DNA from: Leifsonia poae
Lineage (GTDB): Bacteria; Actinomycetota; Actinomycetes; Actinomycetales; Microbacteriaceae
Length of the DNA: 64,000 bases
NCBI RefSeq assembly: GCF_027921845.1
Contig: NZ_BSEN01000003.1
Span: 287,701 to 351,700, forward strand
Direction: 5' to 3'
Shown here: piece after piece, positions 34,405 through 42,654 of the stretch
Layout of the letters: every line of letters begins with the position of its first letter
Position numbering within the stretch: position 1 is the stretch's first letter
Position numbers and translations under genes: made by a program
The notes under the pieces: model-generated
What the model saw: only the letters and a program-made list of their open reading frames with translations
What the model was told of the DNA's origin: nothing
The model's database searches: none

Positions 34405-34422
34405 TTGAGCGAAACCGATTTC
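34405..34422 (+). promoter_or_regulatory. LacI operator before the unknown gene at 34.5 kb
   Basis: TTGAGC (34405-34410) could be a -35 box, followed directly by GAAACCGATTTC (34411-34422). The -10 is unclear (TTAACC near 34428 or TAGGGT at 34442). The operator ties the divergent gene to the same LacI regulon. Confidence 0.65.
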
Positions 34423-34489
34423 AAATTCTTAACCGCCCGGCTAGGGTAGTGGACGACCAGATCTCGCTTGACGCACAAGGATGTCCGCA

Positions 34490-35464
34490 ATGAGTTCGAC
34501 TGAATCGCTCCCTTCCATCCCTTCCGACCCGGCAGCGACGGTCGTCGACGCAGGCTGGCTGCGGCCCGTCCCGGATGCGCCGGCGGAACCTCGCTGGGGT
34601 CACCCCGACGGCATCCAGCTCGGACTCCATCCCCTCGGTGGTCCGCGCGGTCTGTTGCGCATCTACACGCCGTATCTCGGGCATGCGCGCGATCGGCTGC
34701 TCAACTTCATCGCGGTCGAGCCGATCGTGACCGGCGAGGCCGAGCGCGGGTATTCGGAGCTCGAGCCGAGCCGACTGGACGCGGCACAGGGCAAGCGCTT
34801 CTGGAGCGCGGACTCGCTCGACGACACAACTCCCCGGGACCCGTCCTCACCGGCGCGCGGTGTCGTGGACACCGTCGACGGCGTCGAGCGCCTCACGGTC
34901 TACGTGATCAGTGAACGCTTCGACAACGGGGCGAGCGTCGCCGTGCGGGTGCGCTTCCGTGCGGACCGGCCGCACGAGCTGAGCGTCGCCGCCATCCGTC
35001 TGCCGGATTCCGCGGACCTCGACTTCTGCGTGCTGACAGCGACGATGGGCAACTTCGCACGCCTCCGGCGCGTGCAGCTCGTCGACCGCACGGTGACACC
35101 GGCGCTGCTCTGGCCCGGCTTCGAGGGCGTGCACTTCACCGAGCATGCGGCGTTCGGCGTGGCCGCGCTGCCGCGCAACGCCGCGGGCGAGGTGGAGGTG
35201 TCGGCGACGACCGACGAAGACGACCCGGTGTCGGCGGTGTACGCCGATGACGTCGCCGAGCACTGGAAGTACGTGGGACTCCGCGCCGTTCAGACCTGGA
35301 CCGCGGCCGACCCCGACCCGGCACTGCAGGTGCTGGTCAACGCGCGCCAGGCGTACTGGGCGAGCACGTCGACGATCCCGGGCGGCGCGGCGTTCGAGAA
35401 CTTCGAGCTGAAGGAGCCCTTCCGCCAGGAGCGCGAGCTGCGCTTCCGCGTCGACCCCGCCTGA
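34490..35464 (+). CDS. Unrecognised soluble protein in the D-arabinan regulon
   Basis: A 324-residue protein that I do not recognise. It has no signal peptide or membrane span. It appears beta-rich, with WGHPDGIQLGLHPLGGPRGL near residue 35, RIYTPYLGHARDRLLNFIAV, a central VRFRADRPHELSVAAIRLP and a late AEHWKYVGLRAVQTW, and many conserved-looking Gly, Asp and aromatic residues. It is divergent from GH183, and a LacI palindrome lies 68 bases upstream. That placement argues for a role in arabinan or arabinose use, for example a glycosidase, lyase or mutarotase-like enzyme. ATG 34490 has AAGGA 9 bases upstream; ATG 34481 is too close to that site. Confidence 0.8.
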   Translation: MSSTESLPSIPSDPAATVVDAGWLRPVPDAPAEPRWGHPDGIQLGLHPLGGPRGLLRIYTPYLGHARDRLLNFIAVEPIVTGEAERGYSELEPSRLDAAQGKRFWSADSLDDTTPRDPSSPARGVVDTVDGVERLTVYVISERFDNGASVAVRVRFRADRPHELSVAAIRLPDSADLDFCVLTATMGNFARLRRVQLVDRTVTPALLWPGFEGVHFTEHAAFGVAALPRNAAGEVEVSATTDEDDPVSAVYADDVAEHWKYVGLRAVQTWTAADPDPALQVLVNARQAYWASTSTIPGGAAFENFELKEPFRQERELRFRVDPA

Positions 35465-35477
35465 GCGGCGGCCCGAT

Positions 35478-35543
35478 TCGTTGAGGGGCGGCTAACGCGC
35501 CTAAACACGCCGGTGGTCGACGGATTCGCCACCCTTCAACGGA
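35478..35543. repeat. Dispersed palindrome family A, copy 5
   Basis: Arms TCGTTGAGGGGCGGC and GCCACCCTTCAACGGA; inner part has CCTAAACACG, the reverse orientation of copies 2, 4, 6 and 8. It lies 14 bases past the unknown gene and 28 bases from the lipoprotein stop on the other strand, a fit for a bidirectional terminator. Confidence 0.78.
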
Positions 35544-35570
35544 AGGGGCCCGACGAAAGAGGCGCAGACC

Positions 35571-36074
35571 TCAGGGCGACGGGAGCGGAGTCGGGGACGG
35601 CGACGGCAATGGCGTCGGCGTCAGGGTCGTGTACGGCGGCAGGTCTCCCGCGAGCACCGGGACCTGCAGGTCGACGGCCGCGTCGCCGGTCGTGAATCCG
35701 ACGTTCGCGAGCGAGCCCGGGATGGACGTCAGCTCGGTGAAGTAGACGAGCGTGCCGTCCGCGGTGCCGAGCTGCTTGGTCTCCGCCGGACCGAGAGAGA
35801 TCGTCTGCTGATTCTGGCTGTCGCTCCCGTACGCGATCTTCACGTCTTCGCTCGACGAGCCCTGGTTGATCAGGGTCACGACCAGGTTTCCGACCTTCTG
35901 CGAGTCGGCGACGATCACGGCGTTGCCGATGAAGACGGGCCCCACGTTTCCGCTGACGCCGTCGCTCGCCTCCTTGATGTAGAGGGTTTCCTGCGGAGCG
36001 AACAGGTCGCATCCGGTCATCGACACCAGGATCGCCGCCGCGATCGACACTGCGAGTCCCGCTCGTGCTCTCAT
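35571..36074 (-). CDS. Conserved actinobacterial lipoprotein, function unknown
   Basis: A 167-residue exported protein with signal peptide ARAGLAVSIAAAILVSMTGC and lipid Cys near residue 21. The mature domain (QETLYIKEASDGVSGNVGPV, VGNLVVTLINQGSS, QNQQTISLGPAETKQLG) matches a small immunoglobulin-like domain common in actinobacterial lipoproteins. The tail is a Pro/Ser/Thr repeat (PTPLPSPSPTPLPSP), a likely wall-spanning or flexible region. ATG 36074 is chosen for the signal peptide and the nearby GAGG. Confidence 0.75.
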   Translation of the reverse strand: MRARAGLAVSIAAAILVSMTGCDLFAPQETLYIKEASDGVSGNVGPVFIGNAVIVADSQKVGNLVVTLINQGSSSEDVKIAYGSDSQNQQTISLGPAETKQLGTADGTLVYFTELTSIPGSLANVGFTTGDAAVDLQVPVLAGDLPPYTTLTPTPLPSPSPTPLPSP

Positions 36075-36183
36075 CCGCCTCACCTGACTCCTGTCGCGTC
36101 CGGCCCGCTGGCCGTCGCGCACGAGTCAACTCCGCCTCCCGCGCCTGCGCGTCACCCTTTTGGAGTGATCCGGCCGCAGGCGA

Positions 36184-36669
36184 TCAGCCCGCGAGCCCCG
36201 GATGCACGCCCGCGGCGATCCCCTGCTCAACGGTGATCCGGCGCAGCAGCGCCACGAGGACCTCCCGCTCCGACTCGCTCAGCCCGACGGTCAGCTGCTC
36301 CTCCAGCGCGTCGGCCGCGGCGGTCGCTTCGCCGAGCACTGCGTGTGCGGCATCGGTGAGCCGGATGGCGTACGCCCGACGATCGCTCGGATGCGCTCCC
36401 CGCTGCACGAGACCGCGCTCCTCGAGCGAGTCGATCAGCGAGACCATGACGTTGCGGTGAATGCCGAGGGCCTCCGACAGCTGCTGCTGCGAGAGTTCGA
36501 CCCCGGTGTCGGCGTTCCGCAGGCGGGTGAGCACCCCGAACTGCACCGGCCGGATGCCCAGCGGCGCCAGCCGTTCCGCGAACTGCTGCGCCGTGTACGC
36601 GCCCAGCTGACTGAGCAGGAAGGCGGCGCGCGTGTCGAGGGCGGCCAGGGCATCCGTGTCATCGGTCAT
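36184..36669 (-). CDS. MarR family transcriptional regulator
   Basis: A 161-residue winged-helix protein. The helix-turn-helix and wing are LSQQQLSEALGIHRNVMVSL IDSLEERGLVQR with DRRAYAIRLTDAAHA. It has no cysteine at the usual redox-sensing position near the N-terminus, so it is not an obvious OhrR. It is divergent from an NAD(P)H-binding protein and a DoxX gene, with two small palindromes between. It probably represses that pair and itself. Confidence 0.9.
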   Translation of the reverse strand: MTDDTDALAALDTRAAFLLSQLGAYTAQQFAERLAPLGIRPVQFGVLTRLRNADTGVELSQQQLSEALGIHRNVMVSLIDSLEERGLVQRGAHPSDRRAYAIRLTDAAHAVLGEATAAADALEEQLTVGLSESEREVLVALLRRITVEQGIAAGVHPGLAG

Positions 36670-36700
36670 GTGCCGAGCATATCGGCACTTGCGTAGATAA

Positions 36701-36730
36701 TCACTTTGAGTGACAATATGAAAATCATAT
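36701..36730. promoter_or_regulatory. Two palindromes in the marR divergent promoter region
   Basis: TCACTTTGAGTGA (36701-36713) and ATATGAAAATCATAT (36716-36730) are inverted repeats in an AT-rich island between the divergent genes, as expected for MarR binding sites. They start 32 bases from the marR start and end 20 bases before the plus-strand gene. Confidence 0.65.
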
Positions 36731-36749
36731 TAATTGAGAGGCGGTCGCC

Positions 36750-37385
36750 ATGAGGGTGACGGTATTCGGAGCGAGCGGCGGCATCGGCCGCGAACTGGTG
36801 ACGCAGGCGATCGGCCGCGGAGACGAGGTCACGGCCGTGATCCGGAGCTCGTCGACAGCAGACCTTCCGGCGGAGGCCGAGATCGTGCGCGTTGACGCGT
36901 TCGACGATCCCGCCGCTCTCGTGCCCGCACTCGACGGGCGCGACGCCGTGCTCTCGGGCATCGGCCCGCGCGGACGCAACGACGGGCCCGTCGCCGCCCC
37001 GATCACCGCCGTCATCGTCGAGGCGATGAAGCAGGCCGGCGTGCCGCGCATCGTCGCCGTGAGCGCCGCCCCGGTCGGGCCGCCGCCCGAGCACGACGCG
37101 TTCGTGAACAAGCGGGTGCTCATGCCGCTCATCGGCTCGATCCTCAAGCCGGTGTACGACGACCTCGACCGGATGGAGCAGGTGCTCCGCGCCAGCGGGC
37201 TCGACTGGACCGTCGTGCGACCGCCCAAGCTGACCGCGAAGCCCGCCACCGGCGCCTACCGCACGGTCGTCGGGGCGAACATCGGGCGGGCGTTCTCCGT
37301 CTCCCGCGCCGACGTCGCGAGCGCCATGCTCGACGCCCTCGGCGACCCGGCAACGGTGGGCCAACCCGTCGGCATCGCGAACTGA
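36750..37385 (+). CDS. NAD(P)H-binding protein (atypical SDR, NmrA/BVR-B-like)
   Basis: A 211-residue Rossmann protein. VTVFGASGGIGRELVTQAIG is the dinucleotide site; SAAPVGPPPEHDAF, GLDWTVVRPPKL and SRADVASAMLDAL are typical of the atypical SDR group that includes biliverdin reductase B and redox sensors. No Tyr-xxx-Lys catalytic pair is evident. GAGAGGCGG precedes the ATG. It forms a two-gene unit with the DoxX gene 22 bases downstream, divergent from marR, a common stress-response layout. Confidence 0.85.
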   Translation: MRVTVFGASGGIGRELVTQAIGRGDEVTAVIRSSSTADLPAEAEIVRVDAFDDPAALVPALDGRDAVLSGIGPRGRNDGPVAAPITAVIVEAMKQAGVPRIVAVSAAPVGPPPEHDAFVNKRVLMPLIGSILKPVYDDLDRMEQVLRASGLDWTVVRPPKLTAKPATGAYRTVVGANIGRAFSVSRADVASAMLDALGDPATVGQPVGIAN

Positions 37386-37407
37386 CGCGCGCGAAGGAGG
37401 AGCGATC

Positions 37408-37767
37408 GTGTCCCTGCTCTCGGTCATCGTCGTGTGGACGGCGATCGTCGCCAACGGCTTCTCCGGTGTCGCGGCCCTGGTGCACTTCAAGCCGATCCTG
37501 CCCGGCATGGCCGCCGCGGGCGTCCCGGTCTCGTGGCTCACCTTCCCGATCGGCACCCTGAAGACGCTCGGCGCGATCGGGCTCCTGGTCGGGATGCTCG
37601 CCGCTCCGGTCATCGCCGTCGCTGCGGCCGCCGGCCTGGTCGTGTTCTTCGTCTGCGCGCTCTACACCCACGTGCTGGCGCACGATCTGTCCGCGCAGTT
37701 CGGGCTCGCCACCGCGCTGCTCGTGCTGAATTCGGCGACGCTCTGGGCGACACTGACCTGGCTCTGA
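37408..37767 (+). CDS. DoxX family membrane protein
   Basis: A 119-residue protein with four hydrophobic helices and a DoxX-like HFKPILPGMAAAGVPVSW between the first two. DoxX-type proteins take part in membrane redox or quinone-linked stress responses; the role here is not defined. GTG start with AAGGAGGAGCGATC. It follows the NAD(P)H-binding gene and is probably MarR-controlled. Confidence 0.82.
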   Translation: MSLLSVIVVWTAIVANGFSGVAALVHFKPILPGMAAAGVPVSWLTFPIGTLKTLGAIGLLVGMLAAPVIAVAAAAGLVVFFVCALYTHVLAHDLSAQFGLATALLVLNSATLWATLTWL

Positions 37768-37811
37768 CGCGCTCCCAGCTTTCTGCAATCTTGCTACGCC
37801 AGCCTTCGACC

Positions 37812-38024
37812 ATGGCCGGAAAGAAGTCTGAGCGCGATGCGATCGACGACGTTGTGAAGCGTCTCCAGGAGAAGTACCCGAACATGACCGACGAGCACGT
37901 CGCCGAGATCGTCGAGGACACGTACCAGACGTTCCAGCATGCCAAGCTGCGCGACTACATCGCCGTGCTCGTCGAACACGGCGCCAAGTCCACGCTGAAG
38001 CAGGAAAAGCGCGCGAGCGCGTGA
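37812..38024 (+). CDS. Small three-helix bundle dimerisation domain protein
   Basis: A 70-residue helical protein. VKRLQEKYPNMTDEHVAEIV and TYQTFQHAKLRDYIAVLVEH match the small actinobacterial domain known as three-helix bundle dimerisation domain, of unknown role. Ends in a basic tail. The last four bases overlap the GTG start of the P-loop kinase gene, so the two are translated together. Confidence 0.78.
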   Translation: MAGKKSERDAIDDVVKRLQEKYPNMTDEHVAEIVEDTYQTFQHAKLRDYIAVLVEHGAKSTLKQEKRASA

Positions 38025-38566
38025 CGGAGGCGGCCCCGTCCGTCCTGTTCCTCAACGGAACCGTCGGCGTCGGCAAGACGACGGTCGCGGATGCCGTGGG
38101 CGCGCTGCTCGCCGAGCGCGGCATCCCGCATGCGGTGATCGACCTCGACGCGCTGCGCCGGGGCTGGCCGTCACCGGAGGGCGACCGGTTCAACAACGCC
38201 ATCGAGCTGACGAATCTGCGCTCGGTCGCGGCGAACTACCGGGCGGCGGGAGCGCAGGTCCTCGTTCTCGCCGGCGTGCTGGAGGAGGTCGCCGCGATCG
38301 ACGACTACCGGGATGCCCTCGGCGGCGTCACGCCGACGATCATCCGGCTGACGGTGGACCCGCGCGAAGGGGAGCGGCGCCTGCGGGCGCGGCACCGCGC
38401 CGACGGCGACGGCGACGGCGACACCGCCGAGCTGAGCTGGCACCTGGCCCGGCACGGCGAGCTGGACGGCGTGCTCGACGCGGCCGCGATCCCCGGCCCG
38501 GTGATCGACACGACCGCGCGAGACGCACGAGCCATAGCCCTCGAGGTGCTGCAGACGGCAGGATGA
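38021..38566 (+). CDS. P-loop AAA/adenylylsulfate kinase-like protein
   Basis: A 181-residue small-molecule kinase fold. Walker A is FLNGTVGVGKTTVADAVG (about residues 10-27), followed by an Asp-rich DLDALRRGWP like the substrate-binding loops of chloramphenicol and shikimate-type kinases, and an Arg-rich lid RRLRARHRADGDGDGD. The substrate cannot be named. GTG start in a 4-bp overlap with the gene before. Confidence 0.75.
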   Translation: MTEAAPSVLFLNGTVGVGKTTVADAVGALLAERGIPHAVIDLDALRRGWPSPEGDRFNNAIELTNLRSVAANYRAAGAQVLVLAGVLEEVAAIDDYRDALGGVTPTIIRLTVDPREGERRLRARHRADGDGDGDTAELSWHLARHGELDGVLDAAAIPGPVIDTTARDARAIALEVLQTAG

Positions 38567-38605
38567 GTGCATGAGCACCCCGCCGCGGACGATCGGGACG
38601 ATCCG

Positions 38606-39517
38606 ATGAGCGCGCGCGAGCTCACGGCCGTCGCCACCGACGGTGTCACGCTGGCCGGCTCGCTCTGGCTGCCGGATGAGCGTCCGCCGCGTGCACTCGT
38701 TCTCATGCAGCCGGGCTCGGGGCCGTCCGATCGCGACAACGATGTGCTGTTCCCGCCCATCCGCGAGGCCCTGCTGGCCGTCGGGATAGCGGTGACCTCC
38801 TTCGACAAGCGCGGGGTCGGCGCATCCGGCGGCTCGTGGCTCACGGCCGACATCGAGCGACAGGCGGGCGACCTGACCGCCGCGCTCTCGGTCGCGCGCG
38901 GCGAGCTCCCGGGGACACCGGCCGGCCTCTTCGGCCACAGCCAGGGTGGCTGGGTGGTGCTGGCCGCCGCGGCGCCGTCACACGCCGAGTTCGTCATCAC
39001 CAACTCGGGGCCCGGCGTGACGCCGCGGACCCAGGAGGCCTTCGCGACGCGCGGGCATCTCGCCGCTCTCGGTCTCGAACTCGAGCGCGAGGTCGAGGCG
39101 GCCGCGACGTTCGACGAGCTCGCGTTCACCCTGTCGGACGGGACGCCGTTCGCCGAGGCGTCCGAGTGGATGGCGGATCCGTCACGTCGCCGCGCGCTCG
39201 ACGATCTGGCCGCGGCGAACGCCTTCGTGCCGACGACGCGCGAACTGTGGGACTTCGCTGCGACGATCGTCGACTTCGATCCGGCGGACGCGCTGCGGGG
39301 CATCCGGGTGCCGTTGCTGGGGCTGTTCGGCGGCGCCGATGACATCGTTCCGGTCGACGAGAGCGCCGACCGGTTCGCCGAGCTCGTGCCTCCGGAGTTC
39401 CTGAGCCTCGCGGTGCTCGCCGGCGGCGACCATCGCCTGCAGCTCCCGGGCACCGAGACCTTCGTTCCGGGCTACCTCGACGCGCTGATCTCGTTCGTGC
39501 TGACGCACACGCACTGA
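38606..39517 (+). CDS. Alpha/beta hydrolase (serine hydrolase)
   Basis: A 303-residue cytosolic hydrolase. ATDGVTLAGSLWLPDE begins the fold; the nucleophile elbow is GLFGHSQGGW, the acid Asp is in LGLFGGADDIVPVD and the His in GGDHRLQLPG. An esterase or peptidase of the dienelactone/acyl-aminoacyl type is likely. The start is uncertain: ATG 38606 has GGGA 7 bases upstream and gives the natural N-terminus; the GTG at 38567, touching the previous stop, adds 13 Asp/His-rich residues. Confidence 0.82.
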   Translation: MSARELTAVATDGVTLAGSLWLPDERPPRALVLMQPGSGPSDRDNDVLFPPIREALLAVGIAVTSFDKRGVGASGGSWLTADIERQAGDLTAALSVARGELPGTPAGLFGHSQGGWVVLAAAAPSHAEFVITNSGPGVTPRTQEAFATRGHLAALGLELEREVEAAATFDELAFTLSDGTPFAEASEWMADPSRRRALDDLAAANAFVPTTRELWDFAATIVDFDPADALRGIRVPLLGLFGGADDIVPVDESADRFAELVPPEFLSLAVLAGGDHRLQLPGTETFVPGYLDALISFVLTHTH

Positions 39518-39542
39518 CCGACCCCGCCGCACGCGGCCCGCT

Positions 39543-39608
39543 TTCGTTGAGGGGTGGCAAATGCAGGCTCGGTCGGCGTGTTTAGGCGCATTTGCCGCCC
39601 TTCAACGA
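39543..39608. repeat. Dispersed palindrome family A, copy 6
   Basis: Arms TTCGTTGAGGGGTGGCAAAT and GCATTTGCCGCCCTTCAACGA, with CGTGTTTAGG in the loop. It is 25 bases past the hydrolase stop, and the right arm contains the stop codon (39602-39604) of the small gene on the minus strand, so it can serve both convergent genes. Confidence 0.8.
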
Positions 39609-39799
39609 GATGAATCCGGGTCGGCGCCGGGGCGAACCGCGGCGTCGTCGCGGATGTCGATGCGCGTGATGCCGTCGCCCCGGTCGGTGACGTCGATGCG
39701 CGGATCGGCGTCGTCGTCGGACGCCTTGGGCGCCGTCGTGAGCTGATCCTCCCGCGCGGCCTCGTGCTCTGCCCTGTCGTCGTCCGCAGGTTCACCCAT
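39602..39799 (-). CDS. Small acidic conserved hypothetical protein
   Basis: A 65-residue, strongly acidic protein (MGEPADDDRAEHEAARED...), with RIDVTDRGDGITRIDIRDDA at the end, a short repeat of the RIDV/RIDI type. Similar short acidic proteins are common in Microbacteriaceae; function unknown. GGAGACCACG precedes the ATG, and TTGACA-17-ATTGCT lies upstream on the minus strand as a possible promoter. The stop codon is within palindrome A6. Confidence 0.65.
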   Translation of the reverse strand: MGEPADDDRAEHEAAREDQLTTAPKASDDDADPRIDVTDRGDGITRIDIRDDAAVRPGADPDSSR

Positions 39800-39964
39800 C
39801 GTGGTCTCCGTTCCGCCCAGCGTGGGGGCATCCGCGACCGTGTGACGGCCGGTGCACCGAGCAATCCATGTCGCGTCCTCCCTGTCAACCCCCTGCGCCC
39901 GTCTTGGCGTCCCGTCGGCGACCCCGTATAACTCAGAGAAGGGGAAACCAGAGCAAGGAATGGG

Positions 39965-40312
39965 ATGACCGCACACACAGCTGAGATACCTCGGCTCGCC
40001 GGCGGTCCGGTCGAGACCGGGCGCGCGCAGTCGGGTGACTTCACCGCGCCCTGCGCGCCCGGGCTCGGCCACGGGCTCTGGGTCATGATCGAGCCGGGAC
40101 TCTGGGTCGGCAACGCCGGTGGCAGCTACATCGGCATGGTCGAGCGCTCGCCGCACGGCTTCGTGGCCAGCGACGGACGCGGCACGTTCGCCGGGCACTT
40201 CGCTCTGCTCGCCGACGCGAAGGCCGCACTCGCGCGTCGCTTCGGAGGCGCCGACGCCCCGCGCTGCACCGAGCCGGTCGCCACCGGCCACGACGGGCGG
40301 CCGCCGGCGTGA
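39965..40312 (+). CDS. Small protein co-transcribed with treY, unknown function
   Basis: A 115-residue soluble protein. The middle part GGSYIGMVERSPHGFVASDG followed by ADAKAALARRFGG has a beta-beta-helix flavour and loosely resembles the small protein in front of glgX (46118-46339). AAGGAATGGG precedes the ATG. The stop overlaps the treY start by 4 bp (GTGA), so it is produced together with the trehalose synthase; it may be a regulator or just a coupled reading frame. Confidence 0.65.
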   Translation: MTAHTAEIPRLAGGPVETGRAQSGDFTAPCAPGLGHGLWVMIEPGLWVGNAGGSYIGMVERSPHGFVASDGRGTFAGHFALLADAKAALARRFGGADAPRCTEPVATGHDGRPPA

Positions 40313-42654
40313 ACGAGCGACCTCCGCACGACCTGCCGGCCAGCACGTACCGTCTGCAGATCTCGGCGGACTTCACCCTGCATGACGCATTGCGCGTTCT
40401 TCCGTACCTGCAACGCCTCGGCGTGGACTGGGTCTACCTCTCGCCGCTGCTCGAGGCGCAGCCCGGATCGGCGCACGGCTACGACGTGATCGACCACTCC
40501 CGCGTCGACCCGGCGCGGGGCGGCCCCGAGGCGCTGGCCGCTCTGGCCGATGCCGCGCACGCCCTCGGCATGGGCATCCTGGTCGACATCGTGCCGAATC
40601 ACATGGGGATCGAGACGCCACGACGCAACGCGTGGTGGTGGGACGTGCTGACGCACGGACGGGCATCCGGATTCGCGGACTACTTCGACATCGACTGGGC
40701 CGCGGGCGGCGACCGGGTGCGTCTCCCCGTGCTCGGTGACGGGGCCGACGAACTGGATGCGCTGCGGATCGACGAGGGCGAACTCGCCTACTACGACCAC
40801 CGCTTCCCGATCGCGGAGGGTACCGGCGACGGCAGTCCGCGCGAGGTCCACGACCGCCAGCACTACGAGCTCGTCTCGTGGCGGCGCGCCGACCACGAAC
40901 TCAACTACCGGCGCTTCTTCGCGGTGAACAGCCTGTCAGGCCTGCGCGTGGAGAGGCCGGAGGTGTTCGACGCGTCGCACGCCGAGATCGGCCGCTGGCT
41001 CGCCGACGACCTGGCCGACGGGCTGCGGGTCGATCATCCGGACGGCCTCGCCGACCCCGGCGCGTACCTGCGGCGGCTCGCCGACCTGGCCGACGGACGC
41101 CCGGTGTGGGTCGAGAAGATCCTCGAGGGCGAGGAGCGGATGCCCGCCGAATGGCCGGTCGCCGGCACCACCGGCTACGAGGTGCTCGCCGACATCGACC
41201 GGGTGTTCGTCGACCCGCGTGGTGAGGATCCGCTCACGCTGCTGGCGATCGACCTGGACGACCGGTTCGAGTCCGGCGACTGGGATGTTCTGGTGCGGCG
41301 CCGCAAGCGCGCGGTGGCCGACGGCATCCTGAACTCCGAGATTCGGCGGTTGGCCCGCGAGGTCGCCGGCGAAGCGGGCGACGACGCGGGCGACGACACA
41401 GCCGGCGGCGCCGAGGACCCGGACGTCGTCGATGCCCTGGCCGAGCTCGCGTCGGCGCTGCCGGTCTACCGCTCGTACCTCCCGTATGGCGCCGAGCACC
41501 TGGATCACGCCGCTCGCGCGGCCGCCGAGTCCCGCCCCGACCTCGCCGAGACCATCGCCGCGCTGGCCGTCACGCTCGCCGACCCCGCGCATCCGGCCGC
41601 CGTGCGCTTCCAGCAGACGTCCGGGATGATCATGGCGAAGGGCGTCGAGGACAACGCGTACTACCGCTACACCCGCCTCACCTCCCTCACCGAGGTCGGC
41701 GCCGATCCCGCGCAGTTCGCGCTCGCGCCGTCCGCGTTCCATGCCCGCCAGGCCGACCGGATGGCTCGGCTCCCCCACACGATGACCACTCTGACCACGC
41801 ACGACACGAAGCGCAGCGAAGACACCCGCGCGCGCATCGCCGTGCTCGCCGAGGTGCCCTCCAGCTGGGAACGGTTCATCGCGGACGTCCGCGGTCGCGT
41901 CTCGGTCGGCGACGGTTCGCTGGAGAACCTGGTCTGGCAGGCGGTGGTCGGTGCCTGGCCGGCGTCGCGTGAGCGTCTGCACGAGTACGCACTGAAGGCG
42001 GCCCGCGAGGCGGGCGCGTCGACCGCGTGGACCGACGGCGACGAGCAGTTCGAGGCCGCGCTGCTCAGCCTCGTCGACGCCGCCTTCGACGACCCCGCCG
42101 TGAGCGCGGAGGTCGCAGACTTCGTGGCGGCGGTCCAATCCCCGGGTGCCTCGAACGGGCTCGGCGCCAAACTGCTGCAGCTGCTCTCCCCTGGCGTGCC
42201 GGATGTCTACCAGGGCTCCGAGCGCTGGGAGCGCTCGCTCGTCGACCCCGACAACCGGCGCCCCGTCGACTTCGAGGCGGCGAGCGAACTGCTCGAGCGC
42301 CTCGACACCGGATGGCTGCCGCCGGTCGACGAGTCGGGCGCGGCGAAACTCCTGGTCACGTCGCGGGCGTTGAGGGTGCGCCGCGAGCATCCGGAGCTGT
42401 TGACGGACTACCGGCCGGTCGAGGCGACCGGCGAGCGCGCCGAGCATCTGATCGGCTTCGACAGGGGCGGCGCGATCGCGCTCGCCACCCGGCTTCCGGT
42501 GACCCTGGAGGTCGCAGGCAGCTGGGGCGACACGGCGATCGACCTCGGCGAGCGCGAACTCGTGGACGAGTTCACCGGCAGGCGGTACTCCGGCGGGACC
42601 GCCGTGGCCGAGCTGTTCGCGGTGTATCCGGTCGCGCTGCTGGTGACGCGATGA
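40309..42654 (+). CDS. treY: (1->4)-alpha-D-glucan 1-alpha-D-glucosylmutase
   Basis: A 781-residue maltooligosyl trehalose synthase that turns the reducing end of glucan chains into a trehalose unit. GH13 landmarks: [20 protein letters not shown] at the start, [10 protein letters not shown], the nucleophile region [14 protein letters not shown], acid/base [10 protein letters not shown] and [19 protein letters not shown] 40309 overlaps the small gene before; the end overlaps treZ by 4 bp. Works with TreZ, which then releases free trehalose, and with GlgX, which debranches glycogen. Confidence 0.95.
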   Translation: MNERPPHDLPASTYRLQISADFTLHDALRVLPYLQRLGVDWVYLSPLLEAQPGSAHGYDVIDHSRVDPARGGPEALAALADAAHALGMGILVDIVPNHMGIETPRRNAWWWDVLTHGRASGFADYFDIDWAAGGDRVRLPVLGDGADELDALRIDEGELAYYDHRFPIAEGTGDGSPREVHDRQHYELVSWRRADHELNYRRFFAVNSLSGLRVERPEVFDASHAEIGRWLADDLADGLRVDHPDGLADPGAYLRRLADLADGRPVWVEKILEGEERMPAEWPVAGTTGYEVLADIDRVFVDPRGEDPLTLLAIDLDDRFESGDWDVLVRRRKRAVADGILNSEIRRLAREVAGEAGDDAGDDTAGGAEDPDVVDALAELASALPVYRSYLPYGAEHLDHAARAAAESRPDLAETIAALAVTLADPAHPAAVRFQQTSGMIMAKGVEDNAYYRYTRLTSLTEVGADPAQFALAPSAFHARQADRMARLPHTMTTLTTHDTKRSEDTRARIAVLAEVPSSWERFIADVRGRVSVGDGSLENLVWQAVVGAWPASRERLHEYALKAAREAGASTAWTDGDEQFEAALLSLVDAAFDDPAVSAEVADFVAAVQSPGASNGLGAKLLQLLSPGVPDVYQGSERWERSLVDPDNRRPVDFEAASELLERLDTGWLPPVDESGAAKLLVTSRALRVRREHPELLTDYRPVEATGERAEHLIGFDRGGAIALATRLPVTLEVAGSWGDTAIDLGERELVDEFTGRRYSGGTAVAELFAVYPVALLVTR

